From NCBI RefSeq assembly GCF_021404545.1, contig NZ_JAAWWD010000061.1, forward strand, positions 62,001 through 126,000: DNA of 64,000 nt, given 5' to 3'. This stretch comes from Aestuariivita sp. Its GTDB lineage: Bacteria > Pseudomonadota > Alphaproteobacteria > Rhodobacterales > Rhodobacteraceae. Below are positions 25,786-35,130 of this stretch, in pieces. How positions within the stretch are numbered: the first letter of the stretch is position 1; each line of letters starts with the position of its first letter. Both the position numbers and the translations under genes were made by a program. Below the pieces are notes generated by a model. The model saw only the letters and a program-made list of their open reading frames with translations. It had not been told where the DNA came from and searched no databases.

Positions 25786-28700
25786 GCTGGTTCCACCTGT
25801 TCGTCGACCGGCCTGTTTTGGCTTCTGTCCTTTCGATCGTTCTGGTGATCGCGGGCATCGGCAGCTTCTTGAGGCTGCCCGTCGCGGAGTATCCGACCAT
25901 CGCACCTCCCACCATCACGGTCTCGGCGATCTATCCGGGCGCCACGGCGGAAACCGCGGCCCAGACCGTCGCCGCCCCGTTGGAGGAGGAGATCAACGGC
26001 GTCGAAGGCATGGTTTACATGCTGTCGCAATCCACCGGCGATGGCACCGTCGGTATCACCGTCACGTTCGAGCCCGGCACCGATCTGGATGCCGCCAACG
26101 TGCTGGTGCAGAACCGCGTGGCCCGGGCTGAGCCGTCCTTGCCCGCACCGGTGCGCACGTTCGGCGTCACTGTGCAAAAGTCCAACGACGATATTCTGAC
26201 GATCATCAATCTGATTTCGCCCGATGCGTCGCGCGATCTGCTTTACCTGTCGAACTATGCGCGTACCCAGATCATCGACCGGCTGCTGCGGGTGGACGGC
26301 GTGGGCCAGGTCAATCTCTTTGCCGAGCGGGCGTATTCGATGCGGATCTGGCTCAACCCCGAGCGCCTGGCCGCCCGGAACCTGACAGCCGGAGAGGTGG
26401 TGGCGAACCTGGCACTCAACAACACCCAGGTGGCGTCGGGCACCTTGGGCGGACTGCCCAACGGTGAACCCGGCGCCCAGCAATTCGGGGTCGAGACCCA
26501 AGGTCGCCTGACCACGCCCGAGGCGTTCGGGCGCGTTGTCGTGAGCCGGTCCGAGGGTGGGCGCGTGACGCGGATCACGGACGTGGCGCGGGTCGAGCTG
26601 GGCGCGGAAACCTATGCGATCTCGGGCTATCTGAGCGACGCTCCTTCAATCCCCATCGCGATCTATGCCTCTCCCGATGCCAATGCGCTCGCCGTGGCCG
26701 AAGCTGTCGCGGCTGAGATAGACACGATGTCAGCGACCTTTCCGGCAGGGGTCCAGCATCGCATCGCCTACAACCCGACGGAGTTCATCTCTGCCTCGGT
26801 CGCCGCCGTTTATCAGACCATCATCGAGGCGGGCGTATTGGTCGTTCTGACCATCCTGGTTTTCCTGCAAACCTGGCGCGCCGCGATCATCCCGGTGCTG
26901 TCGATCCCGGTCTCGTTGATCGGCACGTTCCTGTTTCTTGCGGCCCTTGGTTTTTCCATCAACACGCTGACCCTGTTCGGGCTGGTTCTGGCCATCGGTA
27001 TTGTCGTGGACGACGCCATCGTTGTGGTCGAAAACGTCCAGCGCTACCTGCGGGACGGGCTCAGCCCGCGTGAGGCCGCCCGGCGCACCATGGATGATGT
27101 CAGCGGCGCGCTGATCGCCATTGGCCTGGTGCTGGGCGCGGTGTTCATTCCGGTGGCCTTTGTGACCGGTGTCACCGGCATCTTCTTCCAGCAATTCGCG
27201 CTGACGGTCGTTTCGGCCACCACCATCTCGGTCGCCGTGTCGCTGACCTTGTCGGCGGCCCTGTCCGGCAGCCTGATGCGGCCCCCGGCCGAAAGCGGGT
27301 TCGGCGCCGCGCTCAGCAACGGGTTCAATGCGGGATTTGACAGGGTCGCCAATGCATATGCGGCGCTGACACGCAGGTTGATCCGTTTCAGCCCCGTTGT
27401 CTTTCTGGTCTATGCCGGGTTGATCGGGTTTGCGGTCTTGCTGTTCCTACGCACGCCCACAGGCTTTATCCCCGATCAGGACAAGGGCTATTTCATCGCC
27501 GCCGTGTCCTTGCCACCCGGTGCAACACTGCCCCGCACCGAAGCCGTTGTGGAAGACCTCAAGGAGGTGTTGCTGGCCCATCCCGCCATTGCCGAAACGG
27601 TGGGTTTCGCAGGCTTCAACGGGGCAACGTTCACACCCGCGACCAATGGCGGTGCCGTCTTTGCGATCCTGGAGCCCTTTGAGGATCGTCTGGCAAATGA
27701 CCACTCGGTCGCGAACATCATCGCGGCGCTCTGGCCGCAGGTCGGCGCGATCGAGGAAGCACTTGTGTTTCTGCTGCAACCGCCTGCCGTTCAGGGCCTT
27801 GGCAGTGCGGGAGGGTTTGAGCTCTATCTGCAAGACAGACAGGGCCGTGGCGTGGCCGCGATGGAGCAACAGTTGAGCACGCTCGCGGCGGCGGCGAATG
27901 CCGATCCGGCGCTGGAGGGGGTGTTTTCCTTTTTCAACACGGTCAGCCCACGGGTTTTCGCCGATATCGACCGGGACAAGGCCGAGATCCTCGGCGTTGG
28001 GCCGGGCGCCCTCAACGAAGCGCTGGAGATCAATCTGGGATCGGCTTACGTCAATGATTTCACCTTCATCGGGCGCAACTACCGTGTGACCGCGCAGGCC
28101 GATGCGCCCTATCGTGACGAGCTGCGCGACATCGCAAGCTACCGGGTGCGGTCCGACAGCGGCGCGCTGGTTCCGCTGGGCTCGATTTCCGAGTTCCGAT
28201 ACACGACCGGTCCGGACCGGTTGCCGCGCTATAACCTCTACCCCTCGGCCGAGCTTCAGGGCAACGCGGCGCCCGGCGTGTCCTCGGGACAGGCCCTCAC
28301 CGCAATGGAGGCCGTAGCAGAGCGCACCTTGGCAGATGGGTTTGACATCGAATGGACCGGTCTGGCCTTTCAGCAGCAACAGGCGGGGGCGGCCGGTTAC
28401 ATCCTGTTTGGCCTGTCCGTGCTTTTGGTGTTCCTGACCCTCGCGGCCCTGTACGAGAGCTGGATATTGCCCTTTGCCGTCATTCTTATTGTGCCGATGT
28501 GTCTGCTTTCGGCGATGATCGGGGTATCTCTGCGCGGGTTCGATAACAATATCCTGACCCAGGTGGGGCTTGTGGTGCTGTTGGGTCTGGCGGCAAAGAA
28601 CGCCATCCTCATCGTCGAGTTCGCGCGCAAGGCCGAGGCTGCGGGCGCCACCCGCATCGAGGCCGCGGTAGAGGCCGCCCGCCTGAGGCTCCGGCCGATC

Positions 28701-28922
28701 CTGATGACTTCGCTGGCGTTCATTTTCGGTGTGATCCCCCTGGTCATCGCCAGCGGCGCGGGCGCGGAGTTGCGGCAGGCGATTGGCACGGCGGTGTTTG
28801 GTGGAATGATCGGCGTGACCGCCTTCGGGTTGCTGTTCACGCCTGTGTTCTATGTGGCCTGTCGCGCGCTGGCAGAGCGGTTGGGATCTCACACCCGTGC
28901 TATTGGTGAAGACACCATGTAA
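25782..28922 (+). CDS. RND multidrug efflux pump, AcrB/HAE1 type
   Basis: The 1046-aa pump is close to the AcrB length. It starts with FVDRPVLASVLSIVLVIAG, the usual first membrane helix, and carries the proton-relay pair D410-D411 in GIVVDDAIVVVEN. FIPDQDKGYF and the C-terminal LRPILMTSLAFIFG region are family hallmarks. It should export hydrophobic or amphiphilic compounds from the inner membrane and periplasm using the proton gradient. It is coupled to the adaptor by a 4-base overlap and possibly controlled by the MarR protein. Confidence 0.95.
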   Translation: MSWFHLFVDRPVLASVLSIVLVIAGIGSFLRLPVAEYPTIAPPTITVSAIYPGATAETAAQTVAAPLEEEINGVEGMVYMLSQSTGDGTVGITVTFEPGTDLDAANVLVQNRVARAEPSLPAPVRTFGVTVQKSNDDILTIINLISPDASRDLLYLSNYARTQIIDRLLRVDGVGQVNLFAERAYSMRIWLNPERLAARNLTAGEVVANLALNNTQVASGTLGGLPNGEPGAQQFGVETQGRLTTPEAFGRVVVSRSEGGRVTRITDVARVELGAETYAISGYLSDAPSIPIAIYASPDANALAVAEAVAAEIDTMSATFPAGVQHRIAYNPTEFISASVAAVYQTIIEAGVLVVLTILVFLQTWRAAIIPVLSIPVSLIGTFLFLAALGFSINTLTLFGLVLAIGIVVDDAIVVVENVQRYLRDGLSPREAARRTMDDVSGALIAIGLVLGAVFIPVAFVTGVTGIFFQQFALTVVSATTISVAVSLTLSAALSGSLMRPPAESGFGAALSNGFNAGFDRVANAYAALTRRLIRFSPVVFLVYAGLIGFAVLLFLRTPTGFIPDQDKGYFIAAVSLPPGATLPRTEAVVEDLKEVLLAHPAIAETVGFAGFNGATFTPATNGGAVFAILEPFEDRLANDHSVANIIAALWPQVGAIEEALVFLLQPPAVQGLGSAGGFELYLQDRQGRGVAAMEQQLSTLAAAANADPALEGVFSFFNTVSPRVFADIDRDKAEILGVGPGALNEALEINLGSAYVNDFTFIGRNYRVTAQADAPYRDELRDIASYRVRSDSGALVPLGSISEFRYTTGPDRLPRYNLYPSAELQGNAAPGVSSGQALTAMEAVAERTLADGFDIEWTGLAFQQQQAGAAGYILFGLSVLLVFLTLAALYESWILPFAVILIVPMCLLSAMIGVSLRGFDNNILTQVGLVVLLGLAAKNAILIVEFARKAEAAGATRIEAAVEAARLRLRPILMTSLAFIFGVIPLVIASGAGAELRQAIGTAVFGGMIGVTAFGLLFTPVFYVACRALAERLGSHTRAIGEDTM

Positions 28923-29388
28923 ATGCACTTTGGTCGTCCCTGCACCGCCCGTCGGCAGATATCGGGATTTTCACGACCGACACCTCTGGCCAGAGATCAA
29001 GGCCCACCATGCATTCCAGCTCATATGCCGGATCAGACCCGAGACTGTGATAAGACATGCCCGGAAAGCGGCGCCGCATTTTTGTGACCGCCCCGATCCG
29101 TTCCGTGATCTGTGAACGAAAGCGCGTGTTTGGGAATGCGCGCTCCTGAGGCTGCCGATTTTACGGCAAACCGATCGCCCAAAAAGGCAGAAGCGAGCCG
29201 CAATACGCCTCGCCTCAAAGCTCCAACGGGGACTCGAACCCCTTTCATAACGAAATCAAACCAACCGAAGCTGAACGAAACCGTCAAAAGCACCGTGCAT
29301 CCGTGTCAGAACCCTTAAAACCTACACTCTTCACGCGATTCGTGCAAAGGCATTGGCGGTATTCAGCCGACCTGCCGGAGGTCTTACA
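28923..29388. other. 466-bp gap at the boundary of the eCIS operon
   Basis: No convincing gene is present between the RND pump stop and the last eCIS gene stop; frames on both strands lack motifs and good ribosome sites. It holds a tRNA T-arm-like sequence (29220-29242) and small inverted repeats near the eCIS end (GACCT/AGGTC at 29369-29383). It may mark the edge of an inserted block. Confidence 0.4.
29220..29242 (-). other. tRNA T-arm/3'-end-like remnant, possible attachment-site scar
   Basis: Read on the minus strand this is GGGGTTCGAGTCCCC followed by GTTGGAGC. GTTCGAGTC matches the T-loop consensus with a 4-bp GC stem, followed by an acceptor-like strand. No D-arm, anticodon arm or CCA end accompanies it, so it is not a tRNA gene. 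Such 3' fragments are left where integrative elements recombine with tRNA genes. Chance resemblance is possible. Confidence 0.3.
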
Positions 29389-32300
29389 TCACCCAGTGAC
29401 GTTGTTCCGGGTCAGCATTGCCGAAGGGATCGCATAGCCGTCGAGCGACCAGTTATCCGCCGCCAGCCATTGAACGTCCGCCCGCTCTGGCGCGGGGCCC
29501 GTATGGGTCATTCGCAGCGCCGTGGCGTCGATATCTATCATGTTCTCCTTGAACATCACGAAGGGTCCCATGCGCCCGTATATCCGCACCGCCTCGTAAT
29601 AGCGCATGCTGTCCGTGCGGCCTGCGGCCCAGTGGATCTGATTGGCGTGCATGCGCACCCGCTCGGCATTGCCGACAAACAGCCCAAAGGGTGCGACACG
29701 CCGCTCGACCGGCAGGCGCAGGAAAATGACGTTGTCGCGCAGCGTGATCGAGCTGGCCCTGTCAAAGGACTGGCGCGTGGGGTCGCTGTGGCTCAGCCCG
29801 ATTTGCATCGAGACGCAAAACCCCTCGATCCGATTGCCCGAGATGTCGGCGGCCCCCAATGTGCGGCCGCCGATCACCAGACCCTGATGCCCCGAAGGCA
29901 GCACATTCGCGGCAAGACTGTCAAACCACGCGTTGGCCGATGGAAACCGTGCCCGAAAAACGCTGTCGCGCACGATGCGTTCGGCCACATGCCGCGCGTG
30001 GAGCAGCAGATCCCGGTCCGAACGCACGTTGTCAGGCGGCGCGGCGCGCAGGATGTTCTGCCAGTCCCGCGTGCTGATCGGACTGTCAAAGGCCAGGCGC
30101 TGATTGTCGATGACAAGAGCCGTGGCGCGCGGCGCGGTTTCGTCGAAACTCCGCACGGTCACGGGGCTGCGCAACAGCAGGCTCTCGCGCACAGGCTGCT
30201 CCAGCCGGGCAAAGGCCGTTTCCCCGATACTGGCCTGCAAGGCGCCAAGCTGCCGCTCATAGCTCGGCAGTTGCCTGGGCGTACGCGTTGCGGTCCGCAC
30301 AAGGCCGGTGACATATCCCGCGAACGCCTCTGGGTTCGCGGTTTGCCCCTCGGCCGGGGGATTGGCCGCCATCAGTTCGGACCATTCCGCCTGCGGCACC
30401 GACGACGGGATAAAGGCCGTAAAGGCGCCGCCGCGCAGCATACGGGTGCCGGCGATCGGCGATGTTGATTCAATCAAAGGCCGATCCACCAGTTGCGCCA
30501 CCACAGCGGCACGTCGGACCGGGTTTGCCAACAGGCGGTCAATGGTCAGGCCGCGCGGTCGCCGTGCCACGCAGATCTCGTTGTCACGGACCCAAACGCG
30601 TGCCGCATCGGTCATCAGAACCCCGATCTGGCCATATCCCGCAGTCAGCCTGTTGTTGACCACCCGAATGGCGCGCAGCGGGGTGGGCCTTTCGGCGCGG
30701 TCGAAATCAAGCGGGCGAATGGTCAGGCACGTGCGCGTACGCCCGGCACCGGCACCACAGGACAGCGCACAGTTCTCGATCGTCACATCCCGGCAGCCCG
30801 TCGTGGTGATCGTGCCGTTGAGATGCCGCACAGCGCCAACGGCATCACCGCCATCGGGCGTGGCAACCGACAGGTTGCTCAGAGAAAAACTGAGGCAGTC
30901 GATGGCCTCGATCGCCCGTTCGGCCCGCCGCACAACGATCTCGGTTCCTTCGCCGCAGCCCGAGATCTCGATATGGCCCAGACCCGACAGGGTGGCCGTC
31001 TGGCGTGCCTCGTATCGGCCTCGCTGGAAACAGATATGCGCATTCTCCCGAGGTTGCAGGCTGGCCAGCAGCGCCACCCAATCCATGCCTGGCGTCACGA
31101 TGTAGGTGGCGCAGCCGCCCTGGGTCATCTCGCACAGCGCGTCGATCGCCTCCTGCACGGTGTCCGTGCCGGCCAGCGGCGGACAGTTCGACGGATCGTA
31201 GGAGACTGTTGCGGCAGTGCTCAGATTGGCGTTGAAGCTGATCGGCAGATGCCTGCGATTGCCTCCGGGATCCAGCAGTTCCGCTTCGACCCGCTGGCTT
31301 GGCGTGCCACTGTCGAGCGACCAGTTGGTCTGCACCACACCGGCCGCGTCGGTGGTCGCAACCAGCGAGGTCACCCCACCGGTCAGCACCCCGTTACCCT
31401 CGACAACGGTGAACCGGACGCGCCGCCCGGCCAGCGGTGTCTGGCCCCGCGACACGCCGACCCGCAAGGGCTGCGGCAGGGCAACCAGCGTGGCGGCGTT
31501 CACGGGGTCGGGCGCCGTCTCCTGCCCGTCGCCGCCCAACAGGTCCATGGTCACCAGACCGGTCAGCGGCGGAAACAGGTTGCGGCAGTCCTGCGTGACG
31601 CTCCAGGTGCTGTCCTTGGTCAGAAGCCCCAGCTTGCAATAGGCATGTGAGATGCCCTCCGGCGGCAGGCGCAGCGGGTCGCCTGTGCCGGGCCCGCGCG
31701 GCCATTCGATGTCGTTGATCTCGTGCCTGGCGGGGATTGTGACGTAATCGCCCGATGCATAGGTCCTGCCCGCCTCGAACCCGATCTCGACACCGTCCTC
31801 CAGCGGCAGGTAACCGTCATCGGTTCCCGGGACGATCACGGTTTGCAGCCCGTCTCCGTCCCAGCGGCGCACAATCGCGTTGGCCCCAAAGCTTACAATA
31901 TCGACCGGGCCATCTGCGGTCACCGGATCAAGGATCAGGACGTCGTCCTGTGCGTTCAGCAGCCGCACCATCGTGCCTGGCAGCCCTTGCAGGGCGCGGT
32001 CGTCGTCGATCAACTCGACCCAGTCGCCCGGTCCGAACCCGCGCGCCCGATCTCGCCCGATGCTGGCTACGGTCAGGTTGGCGCCATTGCTGGAGATCCA
32101 GCGGGTTGCAACCGACCCGTTTTCGCGCGACCACTTGAATGTCGCGGTGCCCACAGGCCCGCCCTGATGGATCTGCACACGGTAGAGCTGGTTTGACACG
32201 CGCCGATACCCTGCCCCGGCCTCGACCACGCAAGGCCCATCATCAATGGTCGAAGGCTGCGCCCGGGCGCGGAAGGTACCGTCGGGGCCGGTGATCAGAT

Positions 32301-32859
32301 CCGTCCAGGCCACCGGCATGCTATCGCAGTGAACCTCAGCCGACAGCGGGCCTGCGCGGACCAGCCGCACCTGCCAGATCGTGCGCGCCGCCCCAGCCGT
32401 ATCGGCCCCGCCCAGTGCGGTTTCCAAAAGCGCAGGGTCCTGCAACGGCGTAATCAGGCGGGTCCAGCGGTCGAGAACGGCAAAATACTGACCGTCCGGA
32501 GCCGCATCCAGTGTCACGTCGATACCTGTGTCCAACCGCACGATAGGCGCGCCCGCGGGCAGATGCGGCTGCGCCTCCAGATCCACCGCTTCCGCATTTT
32601 CGCACAGCACGCCATGGACGTAATAGGCGCCCGGACCCGCACCGAGGCCTGCGCCAAAAGGACCGATGGCAAAGCCCGCCTCGTTTTCGGGCGCGCCGCA
32701 TGGGCCGACGATGTGGGTGGTTCGCCGCCGACGCAGGTAATCCGCGATACTCCATTGCTTGTTCAGGTCCTGATCAAGAACGATCCGTCCCTGAAAACTC
32801 AGCACGCCGCGATCGCCCGCAGCCGGATCGAATGTCCATCGGCTGAAATCACCATGCAT
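29389..32859 (-). CDS. eCIS-associated DUF6519/beta-helix protein with Ig-like domain
   Basis: The 1156-aa protein opens with MHGDFSRWTFDP, characteristic of DUF6519 proteins found beside phage-tail-like loci. Residues ~1-450 are the conserved N-terminal region. A Big_1-like immunoglobulin fold follows (~462-545), then stretches of right-handed beta-helix type (~605-760 and ~960-1130) with repeated short strands such as VTIENCALS. It is the last gene of the contractile-injection operon. A surface fibre, baseplate decoration or receptor-binding role is likely but inferred. No signal peptide is seen. Confidence 0.65.
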   Translation of the reverse strand: MHGDFSRWTFDPAAGDRGVLSFQGRIVLDQDLNKQWSIADYLRRRRTTHIVGPCGAPENEAGFAIGPFGAGLGAGPGAYYVHGVLCENAEAVDLEAQPHLPAGAPIVRLDTGIDVTLDAAPDGQYFAVLDRWTRLITPLQDPALLETALGGADTAGAARTIWQVRLVRAGPLSAEVHCDSMPVAWTDLITGPDGTFRARAQPSTIDDGPCVVEAGAGYRRVSNQLYRVQIHQGGPVGTATFKWSRENGSVATRWISSNGANLTVASIGRDRARGFGPGDWVELIDDDRALQGLPGTMVRLLNAQDDVLILDPVTADGPVDIVSFGANAIVRRWDGDGLQTVIVPGTDDGYLPLEDGVEIGFEAGRTYASGDYVTIPARHEINDIEWPRGPGTGDPLRLPPEGISHAYCKLGLLTKDSTWSVTQDCRNLFPPLTGLVTMDLLGGDGQETAPDPVNAATLVALPQPLRVGVSRGQTPLAGRRVRFTVVEGNGVLTGGVTSLVATTDAAGVVQTNWSLDSGTPSQRVEAELLDPGGNRRHLPISFNANLSTAATVSYDPSNCPPLAGTDTVQEAIDALCEMTQGGCATYIVTPGMDWVALLASLQPRENAHICFQRGRYEARQTATLSGLGHIEISGCGEGTEIVVRRAERAIEAIDCLSFSLSNLSVATPDGGDAVGAVRHLNGTITTTGCRDVTIENCALSCGAGAGRTRTCLTIRPLDFDRAERPTPLRAIRVVNNRLTAGYGQIGVLMTDAARVWVRDNEICVARRPRGLTIDRLLANPVRRAAVVAQLVDRPLIESTSPIAGTRMLRGGAFTAFIPSSVPQAEWSELMAANPPAEGQTANPEAFAGYVTGLVRTATRTPRQLPSYERQLGALQASIGETAFARLEQPVRESLLLRSPVTVRSFDETAPRATALVIDNQRLAFDSPISTRDWQNILRAAPPDNVRSDRDLLLHARHVAERIVRDSVFRARFPSANAWFDSLAANVLPSGHQGLVIGGRTLGAADISGNRIEGFCVSMQIGLSHSDPTRQSFDRASSITLRDNVIFLRLPVERRVAPFGLFVGNAERVRMHANQIHWAAGRTDSMRYYEAVRIYGRMGPFVMFKENMIDIDATALRMTHTGPAPERADVQWLAADNWSLDGYAIPSAMLTRNNVTG

Positions 32860-32889
32860 GGCAGGTCTCCTTGATTGTGAGGCGGCGCA

Positions 32890-35130
32890 TCAGGTCACCT
32901 CGATCAGCCCGGCCTCAAGGCCAAAGCGCAGATATTCGTCGAGTGCGCGGCGCGCGTTGGCGCGGCGCTGCGGCAGGGCGAGAAAGCCCCAGGCGCCCAT
33001 CCCTGCCCCGTCATCGGCACCTGCCGCGATCTCGGGCGGGGTGCGGAGGCCTGGCAGGGCATAGGCATAATGCACCGGATCCAGCGCACCGAAGCTGGGC
33101 ACGATCCGGGCCAGAATGGCCGGCTGCTGGGCCGCGGGCACATCGTCCAGTGCAAGATCCGGCTGGCAGCGATAGCGACGCGGCAGGCTGGATCCGGGCG
33201 CGACATAGCAAAACCGCACACAGCCTTCCTGCAATCGCCGGGCCAAAGCCACGTCGGTGAAAATCGAATTGCTGGCGTGGCAGCGCTCGACTGTCACCGC
33301 CCCGATGCAGGTGGCGCGTTCCATCCGCACCTGCGCATCCTGCAGGTCGATCGCCGCACCCCCATCACCGTCGATTATACTCTCGGTAATCTCACAGGCA
33401 GCGATGTCATCCATGGCAGAAAGCGGCCCGATCCGGGCCCGGCAGAGCACCAGTTCCAACGCCTCGTTGTCCAGGCCGATGGCCAGCCCGCCGGCCTCTG
33501 GCGGCTGTGTCAGATGGTCCAGCATCAGCATTCCCAGACCGGCGCCCGGCCCATCCAGCACGGCAAGGGCGCCGTCCAGCAGCAACCCGTTCAGAACGAA
33601 CTCACCCGGCGTATCGCTGCCGCCAGGGGCAGTGCCGATAACCTCCAGATCGCCGATCACACAAGGCCGCAGACCCGACGCGTCATACAGACCCAGCGGC
33701 CGCACGGTCTGTCCCGGCGCACCCCCCTCGACAGGCACGTCAGGCCAGCCAGCGGCGGCAATCACCAGCAGGCTGCCCTCCGGCAGCTCGATCCGGTCCG
33801 CACCGGTCAGCGTGTCCTCGAACGCGGCGTTTTCGGCCATGCAGATCAGCCCGACCTGCCCGGCAGGCAAGGCGTTCCAGGCCGCCACGGCCTCGTGCAG
33901 CGTGGCAAAGATGGTGGTGTTATCGGCGGCTTCGGCCCGGGTGACCATGACCTGCCAGTCGATCGAGCGCGCCCCGAAAATGTCTTGCAGCGCCTCGGAC
34001 CTGTCATAGGGCCCACCGCCCAGATCACCCAGGCCCAGCGTCGCGTGGCTCACCCGTATCTCAGCGGCCGTGTCGCCCGCAGGCAGCGCCAGCCGACCCC
34101 GCTCCACATCGATGCCCACCCGGATCGGCAGGGCAACTGATGGCCCGCCGCCGACGGGCTGGTAATCGAGGCTCGGCGGTGGTCGGCGCCAATCGGTCGG
34201 ATCCGCCGACAGATCGCCCAGATGACAGATCGCGACCTCCTCGACCGGCACCTCGGTCAGCGGATCGGCAGCGGTCGGCCGGACCCAGATCCGGAACGGC
34301 GGTTGCGCGGTGAAGAACTGCGGCGTTGGCGCGGGTCGGCCATCGGCGATTGCCTGACGCCGCATGTCAAGCTCTGCATGCAATGCCATGGGGCGCAGCA
34401 GGCCCGGCGTGTGTTCCTCCCGGGTCAGGCTTTCGATCCCCCGCTCGGCCTCCGGCGTGTTGGCCAGTGGAATGTCCCGGCGCAACGGGTCAAGATGCGC
34501 GCGGCCCGCCACCCCGCCATCGGTGTCGCGCACCAGCACATGTGCCAGCGGAAAGGCTTCTGCCTTCCAGACGAACAGTCCGATATTGGGAATGTTGTAG
34601 CGCCCCTTGCCCGCAGTGATCCGCCCCATCTCGGCCATTCTGGGCCCGGGATCGAAAGCCCCATCTGTCAGTTCCAACGCCGCTGCGTCCCGCAGATCCA
34701 GCGTGCCGGGATAGCCGTGGCGCACATGGTTCATATGCGCCGTAACCGACAGGTCCAGGAAATGCTCTGCCGCGGTGGTGATCCAGCCTGTCGTGTCACG
34801 CACCACCTCCTCGATCACCGGGACGGTCCCCTTGCGCCGACGATAGGCCAGCGTATTGGCCACATAGGCGCGTTGCGGCAACGCCCGGTTCGCCGTGACA
34901 TCGTTGGTCAGCCGCACATCCAGCAGATCGGCGATATAGGGCACGACCCAGGGATCGCAGGTCTCGATGAACCAATTGGCATAGCGCGCCGCGATATCGT
35001 CTTCCATCGCCTCGGCCTGCTTCGCGATAACGCGGATCAGGTCCTCCAGCGCGCCGCCGCCGCTTTCCGCATCGCGCAGCCGGTGGATCGCCGGAAGCAG
35101 CTCATAGATGCGCTTTTCGTCCAGAGCCAT
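32890..35130 (-). CDS. eCIS baseplate/tail protein, P2 gpI-like N-terminus
   Basis: The 746-aa protein has an N-terminus (about residues 1-150; YELLPAIHRLRD, YIADLLDVRLTND, RRKGTVPVIEEVVRDTTGW) resembling phage tail protein I domains, which sit at the edge of the baseplate and carry fibres. The remainder is beta-rich, with short strands toward the end reminiscent of a solenoid. Its ATG overlaps the preceding stop by one base. It probably connects the J-like baseplate wedge to a fibre; the partner may be the DUF6519 protein. Confidence 0.7.
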   Translation of the reverse strand: MALDEKRIYELLPAIHRLRDAESGGGALEDLIRVIAKQAEAMEDDIAARYANWFIETCDPWVVPYIADLLDVRLTNDVTANRALPQRAYVANTLAYRRRKGTVPVIEEVVRDTTGWITTAAEHFLDLSVTAHMNHVRHGYPGTLDLRDAAALELTDGAFDPGPRMAEMGRITAGKGRYNIPNIGLFVWKAEAFPLAHVLVRDTDGGVAGRAHLDPLRRDIPLANTPEAERGIESLTREEHTPGLLRPMALHAELDMRRQAIADGRPAPTPQFFTAQPPFRIWVRPTAADPLTEVPVEEVAICHLGDLSADPTDWRRPPPSLDYQPVGGGPSVALPIRVGIDVERGRLALPAGDTAAEIRVSHATLGLGDLGGGPYDRSEALQDIFGARSIDWQVMVTRAEAADNTTIFATLHEAVAAWNALPAGQVGLICMAENAAFEDTLTGADRIELPEGSLLVIAAAGWPDVPVEGGAPGQTVRPLGLYDASGLRPCVIGDLEVIGTAPGGSDTPGEFVLNGLLLDGALAVLDGPGAGLGMLMLDHLTQPPEAGGLAIGLDNEALELVLCRARIGPLSAMDDIAACEITESIIDGDGGAAIDLQDAQVRMERATCIGAVTVERCHASNSIFTDVALARRLQEGCVRFCYVAPGSSLPRRYRCQPDLALDDVPAAQQPAILARIVPSFGALDPVHYAYALPGLRTPPEIAAGADDGAGMGAWGFLALPQRRANARRALDEYLRFGLEAGLIEVT

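Noticed and set aside
29220-29242. A full tRNA gene
   Set aside because: Only a T-arm-like segment is present; no D-arm, anticodon arm or CCA end could be found around it.
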